Shown: positions 27,508-36,938, counted from the first letter of the stretch. The stretch is DNA of 60,433 nucleotides from Tabrizicola sp. (GCA_025458105.1 JALOTD010000070.1:1-60433); one strand, 5' to 3'. Notes: generated from the sequence alone by a model not told the origin. Program-made: numbers and translations.

Positions 27508-27537
27508 CCTGTGACGCAATGCAAACCCTGTCACAGG
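27508..27537. promoter_or_regulatory. Inverted repeat CCTGTGAC-N14-GTCACAGG upstream of degP
   Basis: A perfect 8-base inverted repeat with arms at 27508-27515 and 27530-27537. The arm centres are 22 bases apart, about two helical turns, as in operators for dimeric regulators. It lies 82 to 111 bases upstream of the degP start and 27 bases after the DUF2065 stop. A hairpin with a 14-base loop is an alternative reading. Confidence 0.45.
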
Positions 27538-27563
27538 CCATCAAGGCCATGTGAAGGCATTTG

Positions 27564-27752
27564 TCACCCGCTTTGGGCAAGCCAGACCAATACAACCCCC
27601 AGCGCCAAGGCGCCAAGCCCGATGAACCGACGCCGATCTTCCGACAAAGTCAGCAAAAGCCGCAAGGCCTCTTCCATACGGCGAGGGGCCAGTGCAAGCA
27701 CCAGCCCCTCCACGGCAAGAACCAGCCCAATCGCCAAGAGCACAAAGCTCAT
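27564..27752 (-). CDS. DUF2065 family small membrane protein (YjeT-like)
   Basis: A 62-residue protein with two hydrophobic segments (residues 3-22 and 43-59) joined by a basic loop (PRRMEEALRLLLTLSEDRRR). This is the typical DUF2065 pattern, and the family is often encoded next to hflC. The ATG overlaps the hflC stop (ATGA). Probably an accessory of the HflKC complex, by context only. Confidence 0.85.
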   Translation of the reverse strand: MSFVLLAIGLVLAVEGLVLALAPRRMEEALRLLLTLSEDRRRFIGLGALALGVVLVWLAQSG

Positions 27753-28636
27753 GGGCTTGGGGTCGCAGCCGGCGCCTGATCGGTCCTCAGATACTCGAAG
27801 AATTCGCTGTCCGGCTGCATCACGATCGACGAGTTCGTACCCTGAAGCGAGGCCTCATAGGCGCTCAGCGAGCGGATGAAGGCAAAGAACTCCGGATCGC
27901 GGCCATAGGCCTCGGCCAGAATGCGGTTCCGCTCGGCATCCGCCTCACCGCGGATAACTTCGGCCTGTCGCCGGGCATCCGAGGTCAGTTCGACCACGGT
28001 CCGGTCGGCCGAAGCGCGCACCCGCTGCGCGGCTTCGCCACCGCGGGCGATCTCGTCCGCCGCCTCACGCTGACGTTCGGCACGCATCCGGGCAAAAGTC
28101 GCGTCCAGGTTCTGGTCCGGCAAGTCGGTCCGGGTCAGGCGAACGTCAATGATCTCGACCCCCAGCGCCACGGCTTGTGCCCGCGCAAGGTCGCGGATCT
28201 GGTTCATCAGCGCGGTCCGGTCCTCGGACAGGACCTGATTGGATGGCACCGAACCCAGAACCCCGCGCAACGCCGCGTTCACGATGCCTTCCAGTCGACG
28301 CATGGCCTGTGCTTCGCCGCCCGTACCAACGGCCTGCCGGAAGCGCTCCAGATCGGTGATCCGCCAACGTGCGAACGCGTCGACCACCAGGCGGCGGTCA
28401 TCCAGCATGGTCACTTCGACCGGAGGGGTCGGAAGACCAAGGATACGGTCCTCGTAGTAGATCACTTCCTGAATGAACGGCAGCTTAAAGCCCAATCCGG
28501 GCTCTTGCTTCACCTGCGTGACCTGCCCGAACTGCAAGACCAGCGCCTTCTTCCGTTCGTCGACAATAAAGACCGACGAAAGACCCACGATCAGCAATCC
28601 GCCGATCACCGCCGCCGAAATATAAAGCCCGCGCAT
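27749..28636 (-). CDS. hflC: Protease modulator HflC
   Basis: A 295-residue SPFH/band-7 protein with one N-terminal membrane anchor (residues 5-25) and a periplasmic band-7 domain followed by a long helix (AEAYGRDPEFFAFIRSLSAY). With HflK it forms a cage that restrains the FtsH protease. The start overlaps the hflK stop by one base (TGATG), so the two are coupled. Length and motifs are normal. Confidence 0.93.
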   Translation of the reverse strand: MRGLYISAAVIGGLLIVGLSSVFIVDERKKALVLQFGQVTQVKQEPGLGFKLPFIQEVIYYEDRILGLPTPPVEVTMLDDRRLVVDAFARWRITDLERFRQAVGTGGEAQAMRRLEGIVNAALRGVLGSVPSNQVLSEDRTALMNQIRDLARAQAVALGVEIIDVRLTRTDLPDQNLDATFARMRAERQREAADEIARGGEAAQRVRASADRTVVELTSDARRQAEVIRGEADAERNRILAEAYGRDPEFFAFIRSLSAYEASLQGTNSSIVMQPDSEFFEYLRTDQAPAATPSP

Positions 28637-29823
28637 CAGTTCGTCCCTCCCGTGGTCGAGCCAGCGCCCTGGGCGGGGGTCCCCCGGCCCAGCTCGTTCA
28701 GAGGCAGGAAGGGCACCACGCCCTGACCGGCCTCGCCGCCCGAGACGCCATCAAGGATCACCTTGTTCATGCCACCCAGCACCCGCTCCATCGTTTCCAG
28801 ATACAGCCGCCGCCGCGTCACTTCGGGCGCGTTGATGTACTCGTTGTAGACCGAGATGAAGCGCGCGGCCTCACCCTGAGCCGAGTTCACCGCCTGCGAG
28901 CGATAGGCCTCGGCCTCTTCCAGAAGCTGCGCCGCCGCACCGCGCGCGCCCGCTGTCACCCGGTTCGCATAGGCGTCGGCCTCGCTTTCCAGGGTATCGC
29001 GCTGCTGCTGCGCGGCCTGCACTTCGCGGAAGGCGTCGATCACCTCGCGTGGCGGGTCAGCGCGCTGCAGGTTGACGCGGATCACCTGGATCCCGGCGCT
29101 GTAGCTGTCCAGCGTCGCCTGGACCAGCTCCTGCACGTCGGTCTCGATCAGGCGGCGGTCGCGGTTCAGGATCGGCGACAGTTCCGACCGGGCGACGATG
29201 TCGCGCATCGCGCTTTCGCTGACGGCGCGGATCGTGTCTTCGGGATCGGCCAGGTTGAACAGGTACTTTTCCGGATCGGCGATGTTCCAGACCACCTGGA
29301 AACCGATGTCCACGATGTTCTGGTCGCGTGTCAGCATCAGGCCATTGGCGCTACCGTTTTCGCCCGTGCCGATTTCCGTCGTCCGTTCGCCGGTGACCTG
29401 GACCTTCTCATAGGTCACGACCGGCCAGGGCGCAAAGTTCAGGCCGGGGTTCCCGACGCCAGAGCTTTCGCCCAGGAACAGCTCGACCGACAGCTCTTCC
29501 GGCCGCACCGTGTAGAAAGACATGTAGGACCAGACGGCAATCAGGGCCAGCACGCCAAGGCCAATGCCCTGCCGGTTGATGACCGGACCGCCACCATCCG
29601 ACCCGGGACCACCCGAGCCACCGCCCATTCCGCCGCGCCCGCGTCCGCCCATCAGGACGCGCAGCTGCTCCTGGCCCTTGCGGACCAGCTGGTCGATCTC
29701 GGGGATCTGTGGGCCGGGGTCGCCGCGACGACCGCCACGACGGTCGTCCTCGTCCCCGCCCCGGTTCCGGTCGTCTCCGCCCGAACCGCCTCCGCCCCCC
29801 CAGGGACCGCCACTTCCTGCCAT
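28636..29823 (-). CDS. hflK: FtsH protease activity modulator HflK
   Basis: A 395-residue SPFH protein. The first 75 residues are a Gly/Asp/Arg-rich cytoplasmic tail (GGGGSGGDDRNRGGDEDD), then one membrane segment (near 88-106), the band-7 domain starting at FYTVRPEELSVELFLGE, and the conserved RVTAGARGAAAQLLEEAEAY helix. It partners HflC encoded next. The minus-strand promoter must lie in the 77 bases between 29823 and gor. Confidence 0.93.
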   Translation of the reverse strand: MAGSGGPWGGGGGSGGDDRNRGGDEDDRRGGRRGDPGPQIPEIDQLVRKGQEQLRVLMGGRGRGGMGGGSGGPGSDGGGPVINRQGIGLGVLALIAVWSYMSFYTVRPEELSVELFLGESSGVGNPGLNFAPWPVVTYEKVQVTGERTTEIGTGENGSANGLMLTRDQNIVDIGFQVVWNIADPEKYLFNLADPEDTIRAVSESAMRDIVARSELSPILNRDRRLIETDVQELVQATLDSYSAGIQVIRVNLQRADPPREVIDAFREVQAAQQQRDTLESEADAYANRVTAGARGAAAQLLEEAEAYRSQAVNSAQGEAARFISVYNEYINAPEVTRRRLYLETMERVLGGMNKVILDGVSGGEAGQGVVPFLPLNELGRGTPAQGAGSTTGGTN

Positions 29824-29900
29824 GGATCAGAACCTCTCTTGTCTTGTCATGTCTTAGCTGGTCATCCCGGACCGGAATTCAAGCCGCCCGGTTGCCGCAG

Positions 29901-31213
29901 TCACGCTGTTCTAGTCGGTTTCCGCATCGTGACCAGCTCTTCCGCCATCGTCGGATGCACGGCACAGGTCCGGTCGAAATCTTCCTTGGTCGCCCCCATC
30001 CGGATCGCGATGGCCGCAAGACCTTGCGGCTGTCCTGTGCAACGACCAGTTTCATCAGAACCCGGTCCGGCTGCCCGGCAAAGGCCGTCTTCATCGGCCG
30101 AAACGCGGTCGAATACACCTCGACCGGCCCCAGGGCACGCGCGGCTTCCTCGCTAAGGCCCACAGATCCGAGTTCGGGCTGGGTGAACACCGCCGAGGCC
30201 ACCAGCTCATGGTCAAACACTGTCGGTTTGGCGCCGAAGACGGTATCCGCAAAGGCATGGCCCTCACGGATCGCGACGGGCGTCAGGTTGATCCGGCCCG
30301 TCACATCGCCCACGGCAAAGATCGAGGGCACAGCGGTCTGACTGAAACGGTCCACGACGATCTGACCCTGTCGGCCCAGTTCGACGCCCAGCGCCTCCAG
30401 ACCCAGCCCTTGCGTGTTCGGCTGCCGGCCCGTAGCCATCAGCACCAGGTCGAACACCTCTTCGCTGCCATCGGTCGCAACGGCGCGGATGCCGTTTTCC
30501 ACTTTCTCCAGCCGCATGACATCGGTGCCGCAATGGATGTCGATCCCCCGCGCGCGCATGGCATTCGCGACATGGCCCCGCGCCTCGTCATCGAACCCGC
30601 GCAAGATCTGCGCACCGCGATAGTACTGGCTGACCTTCACTCCCAGCCCGTGCAGGATGCAGGCAAACTCGCTTGCGATATAGCCGCCCCCGACCACCAG
30701 CACCCGTCCGGGCAGGTCTGGCAGGTGGAACATCTCATTCGACGACACCGCAAGCTCGGCCCCCGGAATGTCGGGGCGGAACGGATGCCCACCGGTCGCG
30801 ACCAGGATATGCTTCGCCGTGACCTCTGCCCCGGTCGAAAGCCGCACCCGGTGAGGATCGACCAGCACAGCCCGCGTGTCGTAGACTTTCACCCCGGCAT
30901 TCTTGAGCGTGGAACGATACGCGGCCTCAAGCCGGTCAAGCTCCCGGTTCAGATGTCCCCGAAAGGCTTGCCAGTCAAACATTGCCTCGTCCAGCTGCCA
31001 GCCATAGGCACGCGCCTCCTCGAAGGCCGCCGGAAAGCCGCTGGCGAAGACCATCAGCTTCTTTGGCACGCAGCCCCGGATCACGCAGGTCCCGCCCATC
31101 CGGCTTTCCTCGGCCAGGGCGACCTTCGCCCCCCAGTCGCCCGCAGCGACCCGTGCCGCCCGGACCCCGCCCGAGCCTCCGCCGATGACAAAAAGGTCGT
31201 AATCGAAGCCCAT
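29901..31213 (-). pseudogene. gor: Glutathione reductase (Gor), frameshifted near the C-terminus
   Basis: The enzyme reduces glutathione disulfide with NADPH. The FAD motif GGGSGG (11-16), redox Cys43 and Cys48 (GGTCVIRGCVPKK), the NADPH domain (VVGGGYIASEF) and second FAD site (IFAVGDVTGR) are intact. After SRKVL, near base 30015, the frame is lost; another frame continues with [20 protein letters not shown] and [17 protein letters not shown], ending at 29901. About 17 residues (the GCHIVG..AGEM region) are missing. The catalytic His-Pro pair is in the shifted part. Read as written, the original frame runs to 29879 with an unrelated tail. The ATG at 31213 has GGAAG upstream. The deletion may be an assembly error. 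Confidence 0.85.
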
Positions 31214-31308
31214 GGCAGCTTCCGTCTCCGTGTTCTGGGGAGACACCTAAGCGTTCCCGGGGCCGAACGAAAGCCCTTGGACCGATACAGGCTGGGGTTG
31301 CGACGGTT

Positions 31309-32019
31309 TCAGTCGTTCAGGTCGGCAAAGATGTTGTCGCTTTGCGTCATGTCCACTGCCGCATCCTCGATCCGGCCCGAGTTGATGTCCCGCACCGTGA
31401 CCCGGCCATCGCCGTTGCCGATCACCACCACGTCGCAGATGTCGATGAACAGCCCATTCTCGACCACCCCGGGGATCTGGTTCAGCACCAGCGCAAGCTG
31501 CCGCGGGTTGCCGATCCGCTTCAGATGCAGATCCAGAATGAAATTGCCTTCATCGGTCTTCAGGGGCCGGGCCCGGTTCATGCGCTGATGCACTTCGCGG
31601 TTCAGCACATCCAGGCTGTACAGCGTTTCCTCGATCAGGGCCTTGGTCGTCTGCCAGCCGAACGGGATCACTTCCACCGGCAGCGGGAAGGCCCCCAATT
31701 GCGCCACTTCCTTGGCCGCGTCGGCGATCACGATCATCCGGTCGCTGGCCGTGGCGACGATCTTTTCCTGCAGCAGGGCCGCCCCACCGCCCTTGATCAG
31801 GTTCAGGTTCGGGTCAAACTCGTCCGCGCCGTCGATGGTCAGGTCCAGCCACTTGACATCATCCATCGCGACAACGTTCAGGCCCAGTTCCCGCGCCAGT
31901 TCACTTGTCCGTTTGGAGGTCGGGACGCAGGTGACCTTCAGACCTTCCGCCTTTACCCGTTCAGCCAGGCAGCGCACCATCCAGGCCGCCGTCGACCCCG
32001 TCCCAAGCCCCAGCTTCAT
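31309..32019 (-). CDS. rpiA: Ribose-5-phosphate isomerase A, N-terminus apparently lost
   Basis: A 236-residue reading frame that begins MKLGLGTGSTAAWMVRC, which in normal RpiA is preceded by about 20-25 residues. An ATG GCT GAC at 32033-32025 looks like the start of the missing part, but it is out of frame and closes after five codons. This suggests a deletion of some 60 bases at about 32020-32026. The rest is normal: TVDGADEFDPN-type motif as TIDGADEFDPNLNLIKGGG, and KEKI-like LQEKIVA. RpiA interconverts ribose-5-phosphate and ribulose-5-phosphate. It lies 95 bases upstream of gor on the same strand. Confidence 0.87.
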   Translation of the reverse strand: MKLGLGTGSTAAWMVRCLAERVKAEGLKVTCVPTSKRTSELARELGLNVVAMDDVKWLDLTIDGADEFDPNLNLIKGGGAALLQEKIVATASDRMIVIADAAKEVAQLGAFPLPVEVIPFGWQTTKALIEETLYSLDVLNREVHQRMNRARPLKTDEGNFILDLHLKRIGNPRQLALVLNQIPGVVENGLFIDICDVVVIGNGDGRVTVRDINSGRIEDAAVDMTQSDNIFADLND

Positions 32020-32086
32020 GCCACGTCAGCCATACCGCAAAGGTTGACGCAGAGCGAGAGGGTTCTGTCCGTGTTTGCCGGGAGTA

Positions 32087-32641
32087 TCACCCGGCTTCCG
32101 CAAGTCGGGCAATGCCTTCGGTCACTTCGCGCGGGGTCAGACGACCATCAGAATTGGCGTCCAGCCGCATCGCCGCGCGCAGAAGATCCGCCTCGGCCTC
32201 ATCCAGCGACCGCAGGGCCGCAGCCTGCCCTGCTGCCGCTATTTCGGCGGCATCGACGCGTCCGTCGCCGTTCGCATCCGCGGCGGCAAAGTCGCGCACC
32301 ATCCGCCCGCGCGACGCGGCACTTGCGGCACGCTGGACAGCCGACATTTCCTCGCCGTCTATGCTGCCATCTGCATCCAGATCCATCGCCAGATACCGAC
32401 GAAGGCCCGCCGCACGTGCTCCCGCGCGTTCGATCGCGATGTATTCGGCGATCCCTTCGGCGGTCAGGCCGCCATCCTGCCCGAAGCCCGCGACCAGATC
32501 GACCAGCCGGTCCTTCAGACGATCCGGGTTCCGAGCAATCGCTTCGGCCAGAACATCTCCCTCCTCTGCAGTCTCCTGTGCCAACACTCCTTGTGGCCAG
32601 ACCAGAAAGATGACTGCCACTGCCGCCACTAGCCTTACCAT
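32087..32641 (-). CDS. Exported EF-hand calcium-binding protein
   Basis: A 184-residue protein with a signal peptide (residues 3-21, ending in LAQ). Three calcium loops are visible: DLDADGSIDGEE, DANGDGRVDAAE and DANSDGRLTPRE, each a DxDxDG-type loop with a closing Glu. The helices between are Ala-rich. A strong AAGGAG ribosome-binding site precedes the ATG at 32641. It is probably a periplasmic calcium-binding or sensor protein; no specific partner is evident. Confidence 0.85.
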   Translation of the reverse strand: MVRLVAAVAVIFLVWPQGVLAQETAEEGDVLAEAIARNPDRLKDRLVDLVAGFGQDGGLTAEGIAEYIAIERAGARAAGLRRYLAMDLDADGSIDGEEMSAVQRAASAASRGRMVRDFAAADANGDGRVDAAEIAAAGQAAALRSLDEAEADLLRAAMRLDANSDGRLTPREVTEGIARLAEAG

Positions 32642-32799
32642 AAGCCTTCTCCTTTTCTGTCGCGCCACCGTTGCAGGAAGTGGTTGACGGCAAGTTAACC
32701 TGGAACGATCACAGCGCAATCGGCAACAGGGGGTCGCTTTTCGGCCTGCAAGGCCGCAAGACTTGCCACAGGTTTGCCTCTATCGCATTCAGGTACCAG

Positions 32800-33480
32800 A
32801 TGTACGTCCTGCACTACGCACCCGACAATGCCTCACTGATTGTCCGGCTTGTGCTGGACGGTGCGGGCATTCCCTACCGCACTGCCCTGGTTGACCGCCG
32901 TGCGCGCCAGCAGGATAGCTCGGCCTACCGCGCGCTCAATCCGGCGGGCCTGATCCCGACTCTGGAAACCCCGCATGGCCCCCTGTCGGAAACGGCGGCC
33001 ATCCTGCTTTGGCTGGCCGACATACACCGCCTGGGCCCCCCCCCCGACCACCCAGAGCGCACCGTGTTCCTGAAATGGCTCTTCTTCCTGTCGAACACCG
33101 CCCATGCCGATCTGCGCATGATCTTCTACCCCCGACAGTACGCGCCCGCCGAAGCGCATCGCGCGCATCATGAGATCATCGCCGCCCGCATGCTGCGCCA
33201 TTTCGCGCTGATCGAGGCCGCAGCCGAGCGTCACCCGCGTCTCTTCGCAGCCGCCACGCCGCTTGGCGTCTATGCCGTCACCCTGACCCGCTGGTCGGCG
33301 CTTTATCCGCAGAATGGGCCGAGCTGGTTCACCCTGTCCGATTTCCCCGTCCTCGCCGCCCTGGCCCGCGCGCAAGAGGCCCGCGTTGAAACGCCGGTAA
33401 TCGCCCGTGCAGAAGGTCTCGGGCCGCATCCCTTTACCCAGCCGCAACAGCCCAACCCGCCCGAAGGTTCTGTACTTTGA
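32800..33480 (+). CDS. Glutathione S-transferase family protein, copy 1
   Basis: A 227-residue GST. The thioredoxin-like N-domain has the cis-Pro region LNPAGLIPTLETPHG (near 48-62) and the glutathione-binding SETAAILLWLAD. The C-domain is helical. The ATG at 32800 has AGGT just upstream; the frame is open for 43 codons further without a better start. It is the first of three tandem paralogues that overlap one another by four bases. Substrate is unknown. Confidence 0.87.
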   Translation: MYVLHYAPDNASLIVRLVLDGAGIPYRTALVDRRARQQDSSAYRALNPAGLIPTLETPHGPLSETAAILLWLADIHRLGPPPDHPERTVFLKWLFFLSNTAHADLRMIFYPRQYAPAEAHRAHHEIIAARMLRHFALIEAAAERHPRLFAAATPLGVYAVTLTRWSALYPQNGPSWFTLSDFPVLAALARAQEARVETPVIARAEGLGPHPFTQPQQPNPPEGSVL

Positions 33481-34148
33481 CCCTCACGCTGTATCATTGC
33501 CCGGACTGGGCCTCGACCATCATCCGTCTGGCGCTGGAAGAGATCGGCCAGCCCTACCAGCTCCACGACATGGACTGGGACGCGGGCGATTTCGACGCCG
33601 CAGACTTCCGCGCCATCAACCCATTGGGACTGATTCCAGCGCTAAAGACCCCTGACGGCCCGATCTTCGAAACCGCGGCCATCCTTCTGTGGCTGAACGC
33701 GCGCCACGGCGGGCTTGCCCCGGCACCGACCGACCCGGCCCGCGCGGCCTTCCTGTCCTGGCTCATGTTCGTGTCGAACACCGTCCACCCGACGGTGATG
33801 GCCCTCATTCACCCCGACCGCCCCGCAGGCCCCGACGCCGCGGTCGAGGTCGCCCGCCTGGCGCTGGAACGCCTGGCCGAGCAGGCCGGGCACCTGGAAA
33901 CGCTCTTGACGACGCAGTCGCCCCTCTGGCTGACCCCAGCGCAGCCCGCGCTTGGACACTACCTGGGTATCCTCCTCCGCTGGGCCGCCTACCTGCCCGA
34001 AGACCTGAACCTGCGCTTCAGCCTCGCACCCTTCCCGGCCGTCACTGCCACCCTCTCCGCGCATGAAGCGACCCCTGCCGCCCGCCGCGTCTCCTTGGCC
34101 GATGGGCTTGGCCCCTACCCCTACACCGCGCCGGAAGGCCCCCCATGA
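33477..34148 (+). CDS. Glutathione S-transferase family protein, copy 2
   Basis: A 223-residue paralogue with INPLGLIPALKTPDG and FETAAILLWLNAR as glutathione-site motifs. It starts with TTG (33477) that overlaps the stop of copy 1 (TTGA), so its translation probably depends on coupling. A GAAGG lies about 9 bases upstream. The N-terminus MTLTLYHCPDWASTIIRLAL is nearly the same as in copy 3, showing recent duplication. Substrate is unknown. Confidence 0.87.
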   Translation: MTLTLYHCPDWASTIIRLALEEIGQPYQLHDMDWDAGDFDAADFRAINPLGLIPALKTPDGPIFETAAILLWLNARHGGLAPAPTDPARAAFLSWLMFVSNTVHPTVMALIHPDRPAGPDAAVEVARLALERLAEQAGHLETLLTTQSPLWLTPAQPALGHYLGILLRWAAYLPEDLNLRFSLAPFPAVTATLSAHEATPAARRVSLADGLGPYPYTAPEGPP

Positions 34149-34810
34149 CCCTCACTCTGCACCACGCCCCCGATTTTGCTTCGACCATCATCCGCCTAGC
34201 GCTGGAGGAGCTGGAGCTGCCTCATACCATCGCGCTGGCCGATATCGAGGGCGGGGCGCTGACCACCCCCGAGTACCGCCAGGTCAACCCGGTCGGCCTG
34301 ATCCCCGCGCTGGAAACCGACCACGGACCGATGTTTGAGACCGGAGCGATCCTCCTCTGGCTCGTCGACCGGACGGGCCGCCTTGGCCCAGGACCACAGG
34401 ACCCCGACCGCCCGGCTTTCCTCTCCTGGCTTTTCTTCACCTCGAACGCGCTGCACCAGGCGGCGCTGGCCATGTTCTACCCCCACCGCCCGGCGGGCGA
34501 GGCGAACAGCGACGCCGCCCGTGCCACCGCGCAGGACCAGATCATCGCCCGCCTCGGCCTGATCGAGGCGTTGATCGCCTCCCAATCCCCGCGCTGGCTG
34601 TCACCTGACCACCCCGGCGTCCTGGGCTATTACATCGGCATCCTCGTGCGCTGGCTGATCCTCCTGCCGCCTGCCCCCTATGGCATCGACCTTGCCGACT
34701 TCCCGCACCTCAAGGCCGTCCTCGCCGCACACGAAGCCCGGCCGGCCGCGCTCCGAGTGGCCGAAGCCGACGGCCTCGGTCCCACCCCCTTCACCAACCC
34801 GAGGGCCTGA
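34145..34810 (+). CDS. Glutathione S-transferase family protein, copy 3
   Basis: A 221-residue paralogue. The N-terminus MTLTLHHAPDFASTIIRLAL closely matches copy 2, and VNPVGLIPALETDHG and FETGAILLWLVDR mark the glutathione site. It overlaps copy 2 by four bases (ATGA) and L-serine dehydratase by one base (TGATG). The coupling of three GSTs to a serine dehydratase is unusual and may reflect a shared expression need rather than a shared pathway. Confidence 0.87.
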   Translation: MTLTLHHAPDFASTIIRLALEELELPHTIALADIEGGALTTPEYRQVNPVGLIPALETDHGPMFETGAILLWLVDRTGRLGPGPQDPDRPAFLSWLFFTSNALHQAALAMFYPHRPAGEANSDAARATAQDQIIARLGLIEALIASQSPRWLSPDHPGVLGYYIGILVRWLILLPPAPYGIDLADFPHLKAVLAAHEARPAALRVAEADGLGPTPFTNPRA

Positions 34811-36189
34811 TGTTCCTTTCCGTCTTCGACATGTTCAAGGTGGGCATCGGCCCGTCCTCGTCCCACACCATGGGCCCTATGGTTGCCGCCGCGCGCTTCC
34901 TGGACACGATGCGCGCCTCGCCCTTTCACTTCCATGGGCTTCGCGCTTCGCTCCACGGCTCGCTCGCCTTCACCGGCGTCGGCCACGCGACCGACCGCGC
35001 GACGATCCTGGGCCTCGCGGGCTTTGCCCCCGACACCTACGACGCCGAGAAGGCCGAGGCCGCCTTTGCCCGCATCCGCGACACGAAGACCATCGAAGTT
35101 CCGGGCCTGCCGCCCCTGCACTTCGACCCGCTTAAGGACCTGCAGTTCGACTTCGGCCCCGCGCTTCCTGGCCATGCCAACGGCATGATCCTGAAAGCCA
35201 CCGACGCCCAGGGCGACGTGATCCTGCAGGAAACCTACTATTCCATCGGCGGCGGCTTCGTGCTGACGGCCGACGAACTGGCCGATAGCGGTGGCGCCAA
35301 GGCAAAGGCCCGCGCCGACGTGCCCTATCCGTTCGAGACGGCGACCGAGATGCTGCAGATGGCCAAGGCATCCGGCCTTTCCATCGCCCAGATGAAGCGC
35401 GCCAACGAGCTTAAGTTCCGCACTCCTGCCGAGCTTGATCTGGGCATGGCCCGCATCTGGCAGGTGATGAACGACTGCATTTCCCGAGGGATGGAAGGTA
35501 CGGGCATCCTGCCCGGCGGCCTCAAGGTGCGCAGACGCGCCAAGGGCATTCACGACGCGCTGATGGCCGAACGCGGGCTGAACATGACCGCTCCGCATAC
35601 GATCAACGACTGGATGTCGCTTTATGCGATGGCGGTGAACGAGGAAAACGCCGCCGGGGGCCAGGTCGTCACCGCGCCGACGAATGGCGCCGCCGGGGTC
35701 GTGCCCGCCGTGATCCGCTACTACCTCGACCACGTCCCCGGCGCGAGCCAGGCCAAGGTCGGCGACTTCCTTCTGACCGCCGCAGCGATCGGCGGGCTCT
35801 GCAAGCACAACGCCAGCATTTCCGGCGCCGAATGCGGCTGCCAGGCCGAGGTCGGGTCCGCCGCCGCCATGGCCGCCGCAGGCCTTGCCGCCGTCCTGGG
35901 CGGGACAGCCGAACAGGTGGAAAACGCCGCCGAAATTGCGCTGGAACACCACCTCGGCATGACATGCGACCCGGTCAAGGGTCTCGTGCAGGTGCCTTGC
36001 ATCGAACGGAACGGCCTTGGCGCGATCAAGGCGGTCTCTGCCGCCAGCCTTTCCTTGCGCGGCGACGGCCAGCATCTGGTCTCCCTCGACGTCTGCATCG
36101 AAACCATGCGCCAGACGGGCCGCGACATGCACGAAAAGTACAAGGAGACCAGCCTCGGCGGCCTGGCCGTCAACGTGCCGAACTGCTAG
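34810..36189 (+). CDS. sdaA: L-serine ammonia-lyase (iron-sulfur dependent)
   Basis: A 459-residue single-chain L-serine dehydratase that converts L-serine to pyruvate and ammonia. The N-terminal beta domain begins [19 protein letters not shown], the family hallmark. The alpha domain has the Fe-S cysteines in [14 protein letters not shown] and [13 protein letters not shown], plus [13 protein letters not shown]. Length is normal. The ATG overlaps the last GST stop by one base. The C-terminus ends in Cys (NVPNC), as in the family, where the tail Cys can ligate the cluster. Confidence 0.93.
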   Translation: MFLSVFDMFKVGIGPSSSHTMGPMVAAARFLDTMRASPFHFHGLRASLHGSLAFTGVGHATDRATILGLAGFAPDTYDAEKAEAAFARIRDTKTIEVPGLPPLHFDPLKDLQFDFGPALPGHANGMILKATDAQGDVILQETYYSIGGGFVLTADELADSGGAKAKARADVPYPFETATEMLQMAKASGLSIAQMKRANELKFRTPAELDLGMARIWQVMNDCISRGMEGTGILPGGLKVRRRAKGIHDALMAERGLNMTAPHTINDWMSLYAMAVNEENAAGGQVVTAPTNGAAGVVPAVIRYYLDHVPGASQAKVGDFLLTAAAIGGLCKHNASISGAECGCQAEVGSAAAMAAAGLAAVLGGTAEQVENAAEIALEHHLGMTCDPVKGLVQVPCIERNGLGAIKAVSAASLSLRGDGQHLVSLDVCIETMRQTGRDMHEKYKETSLGGLAVNVPNC

Positions 36190-36192
36190 CGG

Positions 36193-36816
36193 CTAAACCC
36201 TTGTGACAAGGACACCTGCCTCTGCCACCCGTTCGTAGATCGCGAACTCGGTCGCATGCGCCTTGCGATAGCGGTCCTCCAGCCCCTTTGGCAGGTCAAG
36301 ACGGTCCGCTGCCGCTGGGGATTCGTTCCGCCGCTGCAGGACCAGGTCGGTTCCCAGACGGTCCGACAGGAAGCTGACCAAAAGGTCTAGCCGCGCATAG
36401 TCAAAAATGTGCATGACCGGCGGACCGGCATCGAGAAACCCCAAAAACCGGTCCTGCCGCCCGACCTGCGCAAAGGCGGGCGGCGCCTTCGCCAGCCGCC
36501 CGCGCACGAAGTCGGCAAAGCTCAGACCTGCCGTCGAATTCTCATGCCCCGCCAGTTCGGCCCGCTGCCGATAGCGGAACCAGCTTTCCATATGCGACCG
36601 CGGCTCGCGCATGACGGCGACCGTCTCGACCGGACGCCCCAGACGCGCCTCGACCTTGGCGCGCCAATTCTTGTGAAAGCCGAAGGCGTTCATGTGCCGC
36701 GCTTCCATCCCGAACGAGGCCGCCTTGGCATGCGGGGCCAGCATCGCCCGTACCGCCTGCGTTGCGGTTTTCGGGTTTGCCAGATAGACCAGCCCGGCCT
36801 CTTTCAACACCAGCAC
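36193..36816 (-). CDS. Sulfotransferase-like protein
   Basis: A 207-residue protein. The N-terminal YLANPKTATQAVRAML resembles the PAPS 5'-phosphosulfate loop, and VMREPRSHMESWFRYRQR resembles the 3'-phosphate loop of membrane-type sulfotransferases. It would transfer sulfate from PAPS to a glycan or lipid, but no acceptor is evident. The GTG start at 36816 has AGGAGG 7 bases upstream. It converges with sdaA with three bases between the stops. Confidence 0.7.
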   Translation of the reverse strand: MLVLKEAGLVYLANPKTATQAVRAMLAPHAKAASFGMEARHMNAFGFHKNWRAKVEARLGRPVETVAVMREPRSHMESWFRYRQRAELAGHENSTAGLSFADFVRGRLAKAPPAFAQVGRQDRFLGFLDAGPPVMHIFDYARLDLLVSFLSDRLGTDLVLQRRNESPAAADRLDLPKGLEDRYRKAHATEFAIYERVAEAGVLVTRV

Positions 36817-36922
36817 TGCCCGACCTCCTGATCCTTCCCGGTCAGGCTAAGGACCGCCGCGCCCAGCGACAAGCCCCAGGGCACCGGGTGGTCGCTTTTG
36901 CGATGGACGCGCCCTGCGTCGC

Positions 36923-36938
36923 GCCCTAGCCATAGGGC
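36923..36938 (+). promoter_or_regulatory. Hairpin abutting the start codon of the DMT transporter gene
   Basis: GCCCTA (36923-36928) and TAGGGC (36933-36938) form a perfect 6-base stem with a GCCA loop that ends at the base before the ATG. No Shine-Dalgarno sequence is visible, so the stem occupies the ribosome-binding region. Confidence 0.4.

Noticed and set aside
31224..31244. GTCTCC-N9-GGAGAC inverted repeat in the gor leader
   Set aside because: Short arms and no further support; probably chance or a minor leader hairpin.
34678..36132. A 484-codon open frame opposite sdaA
   Set aside because: It is antisense to a perfectly conserved enzyme gene, has a His/Gly/Ala-rich composition without domains, and long antisense frames are common in DNA of this GC content.
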